From the NCBI GenBank assembly GCA_015068605.1, contig SVKF01000003.1:1-64000 (forward strand): a stretch of 64,000 nucleotides of DNA, in the 5' to 3' direction. Positions 8,246 through 14,586 of the stretch are shown here, one piece after another. The notes beneath the pieces are model-generated. The model was not told the DNA's origin. It searched no databases and saw only the letters and a program-made list of their open reading frames with translations. The position numbers and the translations under genes were made by a program. The first letter of the stretch is position 1; every line of letters starts with the position of its first letter. Origin of the DNA: Oscillospiraceae bacterium (GTDB lineage Bacteria; Bacillota; Clostridia; Monoglobales; Monoglobaceae).

Positions 8246-8321
8246 CGAAAAACTTGTTCTACCGCAAACAAGCTATATTTATAGGGTGAAACGCAGAGAT
8301 AGATTTTACAGACTATCCGTA
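8246..8321 (+). repeat. Dispersed repeat, copy 1
   Basis: About 63 bases (8259-8321) match the reverse complement of 10686-10748 at 59 positions by my count, and weaker similarity extends left to about 8246. No reading frame is conserved. The rest of the 533-bp gap between 8196 and 8730 contains a small palindrome (CAAAGCC/GGCTTTG near 8550), a terminator at 8604, and nothing else I can assign. Confidence 0.7.
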
Positions 8322-8603
8322 TAAAAGAACATTAAAAGGGGATGTTAAAAAATTCCGAATCGCAAGAAAAGAGGGAAAATAACAGGGATTGAGAAAACTT
8401 TTGTAGAATATATCCCTGAATATACCTAAAAACAAGGGTGAAAAAATCAAAAATTTTGAATTTTTTAAAATATATTATCTTTTCTTGCTACGAAACAAAC
8501 TTCGCCTCTCGGAGTACCTATGTACGCCTTCGGGTAACCCAAAGCCTTGGCTTTGGCTCAGTTTGTCCGCTTTAGAGCTTTTTTCCTATCCCCTTAAAAT
8601 CAA

Positions 8604-8649
8604 GGCGATGTTTAAAAAGTCTCTTTGACTTTTTAAACACCGCCTTTTT
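8604..8649. terminator. Intrinsic terminator between convergent genes
   Basis: GGCGATGTTTAAAAAGTC (8604-8621) pairs with 8627-8644 over 18 bp with one mismatch, followed by five Ts on the plus strand. It lies between the S-layer gene and the convergent gene ending at 8730. The stem is nearly the same as the terminator at 11770, indicating a reused sequence. Confidence 0.75.
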
Positions 8650-8729
8650 GCGCTGACCCCTTGTTTGCTTTTTGTGAAATCGTTTTCCGGAGCACCATCG
8701 CCCCACGGATTTACGATTATTCCTTTGTA

Positions 8730-9314
8730 TTAATCATCAATTTCGGCATCCCAGTCTATAATTTTTCCGTTATCCGCTTTGATTTCTGCGTTGTATTCCA
8801 TTCTTCCCTGACGAAATTCGACATCATATATATAAATCCCGTCGTCACGCTCAAGTTCAACTTTTATAAATGTAACATCGTTTTCTCCAAGCCCTGCTTT
8901 ATTAAGGGCAATTTCCTTCGCCTTCTCTTTAGATATATATCCAACCATATCGGGCTCGGAATTATTTGGCTTTGCCTGTTCATCACCGGTTGAAACAACA
9001 ATTTCCTGTTCTTTAACTTCGGCGCCGCCTTTAAACTCAATAACTTTTTCATTTTCATTCCAATATACGTTCTTGCCCAGAATTTCACCAATGGTCCGCA
9101 CCGGCAAATATGTTGTTCCCTCGCAAAGAATAGGATAAACTCTTCCTCCGTTGAAATCCTTGAATACCTTTTCCTCACCGTCAATTTTAACAGTTATATC
9201 TGACCTTGTCTGTATTTTTCTGTTGTCATAAAGATGCTTTCCGAAAACTCCTGCCGTAAATGATAATACCGCAACTCCAACCATAATTACTCCAATAATA
9301 ATTTTCTTTTTCAT
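8730..9314 (-). CDS. Membrane-anchored PepSY / copper-amine-oxidase-N-like protein
   Basis: A 194-residue protein with an N-terminal signal anchor (residues 5-25). Residues about 38-95 resemble the copper amine oxidase N-terminal-like stalk domain (KIDGEEKVF...YLPVRTIGEILG.NVYWNE), common on Clostridial surface proteins. Residues about 127-193 form a PepSY domain (ISKEKAKEIALNKAGL...YIYDVEFRQGRMEYNAEI...IIDWDAE), a module found in protease propeptides and sensor proteins. Both would sit outside the membrane. An AAAGGATG ribosome site and a TTGAAA/TATAAT promoter lie upstream. The role is unknown; protease inhibition or surface sensing are guesses from PepSY. Confidence 0.8.
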   Translation of the reverse strand: MKKKIIIGVIMVGVAVLSFTAGVFGKHLYDNRKIQTRSDITVKIDGEEKVFKDFNGGRVYPILCEGTTYLPVRTIGEILGKNVYWNENEKVIEFKGGAEVKEQEIVVSTGDEQAKPNNSEPDMVGYISKEKAKEIALNKAGLGENDVTFIKVELERDDGIYIYDVEFRQGRMEYNAEIKADNGKIIDWDAEIDD

Positions 9315-9390
9315 ACATCTTCATCCTTTCTTTAAAAAATTAAATTGCGTAGATAATGTTATATCGGTATTGTTATCCACCGCTGTATTA

Positions 9391-9419
9391 ATTATAGCAT
9401 ATATGACAAAATATTTCAA
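9391..9419 (-). promoter_or_regulatory. SigA promoter of the PepSY gene
   Basis: On the minus strand TTGAAA (9419-9414) and TATAAT (9396-9391) are 17 bp apart, about 77 bases upstream of the start at 9314. Confidence 0.6.
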
Positions 9420-9456
9420 TATTTTATCAAAATTATATACAAATATTTAAAAAGTT

Positions 9457-10014
9457 TTATTCAATGCCTTTTCTGTTGGGTCCATATTTATTTATTCCTG
9501 CCTGACTGTCTTTTGTCATAAAAAACATACTGCATAAAATAGCTGCTGCCAAAAATATATTGCTTATAACTTTAAACGGAATGTAAAGCCACATAAAAAA
9601 CATTCCTGCAATTCCCGTAACCCACCACGCACTTTTCCCTGTATCGTGAACCCGTCTTACGGTCATGGAAACTATTGGTATTATCATTACAAAAATGTAA
9701 ATCATAAAGAAAAATTCACAAAACATGGAAAGAAAATAAATGACAATATCAAGACTACTCCCATAGAGCATCGGTAAGAAATGCTTGCCTGCATATGACA
9801 ATGCCAGTGTCAACAAATTAATCATCATCGCATACCAATACTCTTGCCTTCTGCATCTGCCGGTATAATCCCCGTGATTTTTATACATATTCCAAAATGC
9901 CTTAAAAGGGTTGACCTTGACAATAATACTTTTCCCCTCATACAATCTCTCTCCGTCACAGGCAGGACAGTAATCAGTATCACCAAGGTCTCGCCCACAG
10001 CCTCTGCATACCAT
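9457..10014 (-). CDS. DUF805-type membrane protein with N-terminal zinc-ribbon
   Basis: A 185-residue protein. The start at 10014 is chosen because GGAGGAG lies four bases upstream; a longer frame to 10074 has none. A zinc-ribbon (Cys3, Cys6, Cys16, Cys19) opens the protein, followed by about 30 hydrophilic residues and a DUF805-like membrane region with four hydrophobic helices. Diagnostic features are the YTGRCRRQEYWYAMM segment before the first helix and RRVHDTGKSAWW between helices. DUF805 (YhaH-like) proteins have no firmly known function. It has its own consensus promoter and stands alone. Confidence 0.85.
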   Translation of the reverse strand: MVCRGCGRDLGDTDYCPACDGERLYEGKSIIVKVNPFKAFWNMYKNHGDYTGRCRRQEYWYAMMINLLTLALSYAGKHFLPMLYGSSLDIVIYFLSMFCEFFFMIYIFVMIIPIVSMTVRRVHDTGKSAWWVTGIAGMFFMWLYIPFKVISNIFLAAAILCSMFFMTKDSQAGINKYGPNRKGIE

Positions 10015-10045
10015 AGAACTCCTCCAATAATATAATATATTCGAA

Positions 10046-10074
10046 ATTATATCATTCTCGTTGGAAAAAGTCAA
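10046..10074 (-). promoter_or_regulatory. SigA promoter of the DUF805 gene
   Basis: On the minus strand TTGACT (10074-10069) and TATAAT (10051-10046) are 17 bp apart, about 32 bases before the ATG at 10014. The -35 box falls within the longer reading frame, which supports the shorter start. Confidence 0.7.
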
Positions 10075-10127
10075 ATAGTTTATTCCTTCTGTAATTTTTA
10101 AAATATTAAAAAATTTTAAAAAAACAC

Positions 10128-10156
10128 TTGATTTTTTTAAAATATCGTGCTATAAT
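10128..10156 (+). promoter_or_regulatory. SigA promoter of the 53-residue peptide gene
   Basis: TTGATT (10128-10133) and TATAAT (10151-10156) with a 17-bp spacer. A GTATAC-containing run (GTATACTGTATACTAAC, from 10157) sits at the expected transcription start and looks like an operator. Confidence 0.7.
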
Positions 10157-10216
10157 GTATACTGTATACTAACTATACATTTTTGTATTTGAAATATTTG
10201 GAAAGGTGGTTGCGGA

Positions 10217-10378
10217 ATGAAGAAGTCATACGAAGCTCCTCGTATGGAGATTGTTTCCTTCAAAACAGAAGAGAAAATATGCGACGGATTGTTTTCGAAA
10301 TTATTTGGGCTTGATTTCGCAAGCTCCGATGACTCAATGACGCAGGATGCGGTTTTTGATTGGAGTCAGTTGCAATAA
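10217..10378 (+). CDS. 53-residue peptide of unknown function
   Basis: A short gene with all the signs of expression: a consensus promoter, a GAAAGG/GGTGG region before the ATG, and an intrinsic terminator 40 bases after the stop. The product begins MKKSYEAPRMEIVSFKTEEK and continues with ICDGLF, a hydrophobic stretch and an acidic tail ending WSQLQ. Small Firmicutes proteins opening with MKKxYExPxMEIVxF are a recognisable but uncharacterised type. There is a single Cys (residue 22), no signal peptide and no membrane helix. It is not adjacent to a modification enzyme, so calling it a RiPP precursor would be speculative. It could be a regulatory or signalling peptide. Confidence 0.65.
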   Translation: MKKSYEAPRMEIVSFKTEEKICDGLFSKLFGLDFASSDDSMTQDAVFDWSQLQ

Positions 10379-10417
10379 GATTTTAAAGATAAGGGATGTT
10401 AAAACCCGAAAAAACTT

Positions 10418-10450
10418 CAAAAAAGGATCTCTGAGCGAGGTCCTTTTTTG
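10418..10450 (+). terminator. Intrinsic terminator of the small peptide gene
   Basis: CAAAAAAGGA (10418-10427) pairs with TCCTTTTTTG (10441-10450), with an inner CTC/GAG pairing, ending in six Ts. The A-tract and T-tract make it potentially bidirectional. Confidence 0.75.
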
Positions 10451-10603
10451 AGTTCCTATAGCTTGATTTTCTGTGGAACGGACTTTTCTTTGAAATCTCA
10501 AAAAGATTTTAAGTTTAATATGTAATCATTTGCGAAAAGTTGATTGTATTGACTAAAAGCATTAAAAATGATAATATAAATTGCAAGAAAGCACTACAAA
10601 AAA

Positions 10604-10770
10604 GCCTCCCTTGTGTAAAGGGAGGTCAGACCACTGACAAAGTCATTAAGCTGAGCAGACATTGAGAAACGAAGTGTATATTTTGTGCGGATAGTCTATA
10701 AAAGCTATCTCTGCGTTTCACCCTATAAATATAGCTTGCTTGCGGTAGACCGAGTTTGTCAGTGGTCTGA
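10604..10770. repeat. Hairpin-bounded repeat element containing repeat copy 2
   Basis: The 655-bp gap between the peptide and lipoprotein genes holds a compact palindromic unit. CCTCCC...GGGAGG (10604-10625) is followed by TCAGACCACTGACAAA (10626-10641), whose exact reverse complement is at 10755-10770. Between these 16-bp arms lies the inverted copy (10686-10748) of the repeat at 8259. No protein is encoded. It looks like a small non-autonomous repeat (MITE- or REP-like). Nothing assignable was seen in 10451-10603 or 10771-10883. Confidence 0.65.
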
Positions 10771-10883
10771 GGCATAGTAACCGACTATGCCTATTTTTAG
10801 TATATAAAAAATTGGTTTTTCTTAAAATCTCAACAAAAAAGTTATTCCACAGAAAATAAAGTTATAGGTTTGAGTTTTTGGAG

Positions 10884-10912
10884 TTGACAAAGCTATTTAA
10901 CTGTGATATAAT
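10884..10912 (+). promoter_or_regulatory. Consensus SigA promoter of the lipoprotein gene
   Basis: TTGACA (10884-10889) and TATAAT (10907-10912) with a 17-bp spacer, about 120 bases before the lipoprotein ATG. The leader between them contains a possible 15-codon frame. Confidence 0.75.
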
Positions 10913-10956
10913 CAAGGAAGTTATGTAGGCATAGTTATTATTTGAAGGATTACGGT

Positions 10957-11004
10957 ATGAAAAGAATTTTTGTTATAGTGATTCGAATGATGAAAAATAA
11001 TTAA
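10957..11004 (+). CDS. Possible 15-residue leader peptide
   Basis: ATG at 10957, preceded by GAAGGA, opens a 15-codon frame (MKRIFVIVIRMMKNN) inside the lipoprotein leader transcript, ending 29 bases before the lipoprotein start. It is basic and hydrophobic. It may be a real leader peptide affecting translation of the next gene or a chance frame; only the ribosome-site-like sequence and its position support it. Confidence 0.3.
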   Translation: MKRIFVIVIRMMKNN

Positions 11005-11033
11005 AATTTAAATAAATTTGGAGGAATCAAATT

Positions 11034-11744
11034 ATGAAAAAGTTATTGGCATTATTGCTTGCGCTTATGTGTATGTTGTCTTTTGCTGCTTGCGATGATG
11101 AAAAGGACAGAAAGAAAAAGGACGATAATGACACAAAGGTAGAAGAAAAGCAGAACAACGGAGAAGAACCGAGCGAAAAGAAAAAGCCGAAAAAAGAATT
11201 AACAGAAGAAGAGCTTGCTGAAGAAACAGTAATCGGTTTTATGGATGCATTTATGGATCTTGACAAAGACGGTATGGAAAGCTATTTGGATGACCCTTCT
11301 TCAGTTTCAGACATACTCGATATGTATGATACAGAAAAATTGGCAGACGAGCAGTTCCCTGCTGAAATGAGTGAATACAAAGATGATTTTATAGATGTTA
11401 TGGATGTATACTTTGAAAAAGTATCAGACTTGATGTCATACGAAATCACAGATGTAAACGAAGAAGATGGTGTGTATACATTTACAGTTGAATCTGATGT
11501 TGTTGGAGAGGAAGAAGCCGGCATACTCGATGGCGAAGAGGTTTTAGAGACACTTGTAAGTGAAGGTAAAATCACACAGGATATGAGCCAGGATGAAATC
11601 CTTACTATCTATTTTGAAGAAATGGCTAATCAGATTAGAAAAGCAGATTTCGACACAAGAACAGAAACAGGAACTGTTGTTGTTTACGAAAAAGACGGCG
11701 AATGGGTTGTAAATGCTAAAGAAAGTACAATATTCGAGGGATAA
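11034..11744 (+). CDS. Acidic lipoprotein of unknown function
   Basis: A 236-residue lipoprotein. The hydrophobic signal ends in SFAAC, a lipobox-like sequence with Cys19 as the predicted lipidated residue. A strongly charged linker follows (DDEKDRKKKDDND...EKKKPKKE, residues 20-60), then an acidic domain (about 62-236) with the organisation of DUF-type lipoproteins that have an NTF2-like cone: an early helix VIGFMDAFMDLDKDGMESYL and C-terminal strands TGTVVVYEKDGEWVV. The GGAGG ribosome site is well placed. It is monocistronic, with its own promoter and terminator. It would be tethered outside the membrane; its ligand is unknown. Confidence 0.8.
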   Translation: MKKLLALLLALMCMLSFAACDDEKDRKKKDDNDTKVEEKQNNGEEPSEKKKPKKELTEEELAEETVIGFMDAFMDLDKDGMESYLDDPSSVSDILDMYDTEKLADEQFPAEMSEYKDDFIDVMDVYFEKVSDLMSYEITDVNEEDGVYTFTVESDVVGEEEAGILDGEEVLETLVSEGKITQDMSQDEILTIYFEEMANQIRKADFDTRTETGTVVVYEKDGEWVVNAKESTIFEG

Positions 11745-11769
11745 TATAAGAATTTGTACTTAAAGCCAA

Positions 11770-11820
11770 GGCGGTGTTTAAAAAGTCAAAAAGACTTTTT
11801 AAACGCCGCCTTTTTATTTT
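11770..11820. terminator. Bidirectional intrinsic terminator
   Basis: GGCGGTGTTTAAAAAGTC (11770-11787), loop AAAAA, and a matching right arm (11793-11810) followed by TTTTTATTTT. It separates the lipoprotein gene from the convergent AraC-type gene and shares its stem with the terminator at 8604. Confidence 0.85.
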
Positions 11821-11840
11821 AATTGTAAGTTATCGCTATT

Positions 11841-12680
11841 TTAAAATACGTTATTTTCTTTTATAAACCGAGAAGGCGACATACCTGTTCGGTTGTGAAA
11901 AATACGAGAAAAATAGAGAGGGTTATCAAACCCGACCGAAATTGCGACCTCCTTAATGGACAGATTGGAACGACTGCCTTTGAGGAGTTTTTTTGCTTTT
12001 TCTATACGAAGAGAAATAAGATATTCCTGAGGGGAAACCCCGTATTCCTGCTTGAACAGGGTGTATAAATAATTCCTGCTCATATGGAAGGTGTTGGCGA
12101 GCTTGGTTATGCTTATAGGATTGTAATAATTTTTTTCGATTAATCTCGCCACCTGTTGAACAACGGAAAGGGATATTGGTTCGCTTTCTTCCATGTCCTT
12201 CATATGAAGCGCCATAATTTTATAAAAAAGAGAATGCATGGTGTATGCCTCCTCATATTCGTTTGCATAATCTTCACGGAATATGGTCTCTTTAATAAGC
12301 TCAAAGCATTCCCTGTTATATTTAAAAGGAAAGACACAATTGTGGCTCAAATGGCATTGCTTAAGCATTTCTTTTGCCAGATTTCCGCGGAACATAATCC
12401 AACAGCTTTCGTAAGGCTGTTCATCATCGGCAACAATTCTCTCAATCTCGTTGGGAACGGTGAGATATCCGCAGGTCTTATCAAAATGGGTATCCATATA
12501 AATCCCTTTTCCGTTTTCAATATAGTGAAGAATATAAATGTCTCTTTTAAGAAGCTGGTGAAGCCCGTTTGGGACACGGTTATATCCAATTTCGGGTATG
12601 GAAATATCCGTGTTTATGTCAATGTTTGAAATTCGACAAATAAGAGGATAATTTTTCGTAAATCGATTATAAACTAACAT
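11841..12680 (-). CDS. AraC-family transcriptional regulator
   Basis: A 279-residue regulator with an N-terminal cupin-like sensing domain (about 1-150) and a C-terminal double helix-turn-helix (about 180-277). Signature segments are ISITKLANTFHMSRNYLYTLFKQEYGVSPQEYLISLRIEKAKKLL and the second helix pair IKEVAISVGFDNPLYFSRIFHNRTGMSPSRF. Such proteins usually activate sugar-utilisation genes when a sugar binds the cupin. GGAGG lies seven bases before the ATG. It is divergent from the glycan locus starting at 12886 across 205 bp, so it is the likely activator of that locus. The gap contains only a weak promoter candidate (TTGTAA 12731, TACAAT 12753, 16-bp spacer), as expected for an activator-dependent promoter. 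Confidence 0.92.
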   Translation of the reverse strand: MLVYNRFTKNYPLICRISNIDINTDISIPEIGYNRVPNGLHQLLKRDIYILHYIENGKGIYMDTHFDKTCGYLTVPNEIERIVADDEQPYESCWIMFRGNLAKEMLKQCHLSHNCVFPFKYNRECFELIKETIFREDYANEYEEAYTMHSLFYKIMALHMKDMEESEPISLSVVQQVARLIEKNYYNPISITKLANTFHMSRNYLYTLFKQEYGVSPQEYLISLRIEKAKKLLKGSRSNLSIKEVAISVGFDNPLYFSRIFHNRTGMSPSRFIKENNVF

Positions 12681-12885
12681 AAATATACCTCCGATAACAT
12701 TTGTGTATATTTTACCACGATTTATGTATTTTGTAAAGAGGGTAAATAATGTTACAATAAAATAAAAAATGGGAGAATATTAATAAAAAATCTGTAAAAT
12801 ATGATAAAATTTGTTAAAAGTAGTTGATTTTAATAAAAGTGATTTGTGAATATTTTGAGTGTCAAACAGAAAGGATTGGTTAAAA

Positions 12886-14574
12886 ATGAAAAAAAGGACA
12901 TTTCAAATGATGATAATTACATTGATTGTTGGTGTTATTATGGCTCAAAGTATTGCTTTTGCCGATACGACAATAACAAAAATTAAATCATCGGACGGGG
13001 TTATAATTGTGTCGGGAGAATGGGACAGCGGTGAAGCACTTACCTATGAGGTATATAAAAAAGAGGTGACAAATCCGAAATTTTCCGATATAGCCGGCTT
13101 TGGAGAAATTCCTTTTTCCTTTGATAATACATTCAGCTTTGAGTTTGGGCTTAAAGAGACGGGGGTATATAAAATCTGTATTTCTGACGGCTATGATGTG
13201 ATTTATGAAGAGGTTGTTTATGCCAGCGAGGAGGACAGAACTGCCTTTATGACGGGTGTTGCGGAAATTCTGTCAAATTCGGAAACGGCTCCGGGATTAA
13301 TCGGGGATATGCTTGAAGCTGAGGAAAACAGAGCTGTTATTATGACAATAGGGATAGACTTTGATAAATATGCCCTTTATACTGAAGAAGTTAAAACAGC
13401 TATTTGCAAAAAGGTAGCGGAGCTTGGCGGAAATCAATCTCTAAGTGAAACAGAATTTGTTGAGATTTATAACGAGGCTGAGGCATTGGCTGTTATAAAT
13501 GCAGGAGAAACGGCTCTCGGCGAGGAAATGATGGAGACCCTTAATTTTTCATTTGAAAATGTCAGATACGGAAACATTAAAGATAATGCAAAAAAGACCT
13601 GGATTTGTCAGGCAATGTTAAAGAATGTGCCTTATGGTTCTCTTATGGATATGGAGAAAATGTATAATAAGGTATCAGCTCTTTATGTTATCAATACGGC
13701 GAAAATTTCAAATATAAAATCCAAAATTGAAAGCTATGCGGAAATTCTTGAAATTAAGGATACGGAAGAATACATAAAGTATAAAAAATCTGCAACAGCA
13801 AAGGTTAATACAAATCTGATTGAGGATATTTCGGAGAGTAAGCCTTATTCGGTTGAGCTTTTCCTTAAAGCTTTGAAAAAAGCCGCAACAACAGAGTCTT
13901 CCGGCGGCGGTGGCGGTTCGTCAGGCGGCGGTGGCGGAGGCGGTTCGTCCTCCGGTGGCGGAGCGTCCTCGAAAAATAATTTTGCCATTGAGGAAACACC
14001 AAAAAACGAAGTTGAAGAAACAGAAACTGTTGAGACAGCAAAATTTACGGATGTTCCCATGACACATTGGGCATATGATGCAATTTGCGAAATGCAGGAG
14101 AGGGGCGTTGTTTCCGGGGTTGGAAACGGAATGTTTCTTCCCGATAAGGCGGTGACAAGAGAAGAATTTGTCAAAATGATAATAACGGCATTCAAACTCG
14201 AAGATGAAAATGCAAAGAGTCATTTCCACGATGTTTTTGAAAGCGACTGGTTCTATCCGTATTTGAGCGCCGCTTTTGAAAAAGGCATTGTGACCGGTGA
14301 CGATTTGGGTATTTTCGGAGTTCATTCGGGGATAACCAGACAGGACGCGGCTCTTATTTCAAGCCGTGCTATGAAGGTTGCAGGGACGACTGCAACCGGA
14401 ATCAGAGAATACGAAAGCTTTGCGGACGAAGCAGCTATTTCCGATTATGCAAGGGATGCGGTTAAAGAGCTTTACTGTGCCGGAAAGATAAACGGAACAG
14501 ATACGGGCTTTGCGCCTATGCGGTCATGCACAAGGGCGGAAGCGGTTATGATGATATACGGGATTTTAAGATAA
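12886..14574 (+). CDS. Secreted SLH-anchored protein, first gene of glycan locus
   Basis: A 562-residue secreted protein. The signal peptide ends near AFA-D (residue 26). An N-terminal strand-rich domain (27-115) resembles a bacterial Ig/FN3 fold (VIIVSGEWDSGEALTYEVYK), and a helical region (about 120-335) follows. A Gly/Ser linker encoded by simple GGC/GGT repeats (about 339-362) leads to three SLH repeats (about 385-562), including FTDVPMTHWAYDAI and FHDVFESDWFYPYL. ATG 12886 is preferred over upstream GTG 12859 because AAAGGA lies upstream and the hydrophobic signal begins here. It would sit on the cell wall and may organise or bind the glycan handled by the enzymes downstream. The helical part is not a family I recognise. 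Confidence 0.85.
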   Translation: MKKRTFQMMIITLIVGVIMAQSIAFADTTITKIKSSDGVIIVSGEWDSGEALTYEVYKKEVTNPKFSDIAGFGEIPFSFDNTFSFEFGLKETGVYKICISDGYDVIYEEVVYASEEDRTAFMTGVAEILSNSETAPGLIGDMLEAEENRAVIMTIGIDFDKYALYTEEVKTAICKKVAELGGNQSLSETEFVEIYNEAEALAVINAGETALGEEMMETLNFSFENVRYGNIKDNAKKTWICQAMLKNVPYGSLMDMEKMYNKVSALYVINTAKISNIKSKIESYAEILEIKDTEEYIKYKKSATAKVNTNLIEDISESKPYSVELFLKALKKAATTESSGGGGGSSGGGGGGGSSSGGGASSKNNFAIEETPKNEVEETETVETAKFTDVPMTHWAYDAICEMQERGVVSGVGNGMFLPDKAVTREEFVKMIITAFKLEDENAKSHFHDVFESDWFYPYLSAAFEKGIVTGDDLGIFGVHSGITRQDAALISSRAMKVAGTTATGIREYESFADEAAISDYARDAVKELYCAGKINGTDTGFAPMRSCTRAEAVMMIYGILR

Positions 14575-14586
14575 GGAGGGTATGAA

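Noticed and set aside
10217-10378. RiPP precursor peptide
   Set aside because: No modifying enzyme or transporter is adjacent and there is no leader-core cleavage motif. The radical SAM gene is 5 kb away across other units.
8246-10770. Composite transposon bounded by the inverted 63-bp repeats
   Set aside because: The enclosed genes encode a PepSY and a DUF805 protein and no transposase, and one repeat copy is itself nested in a separate hairpin. Two independent repeat copies explain it better.
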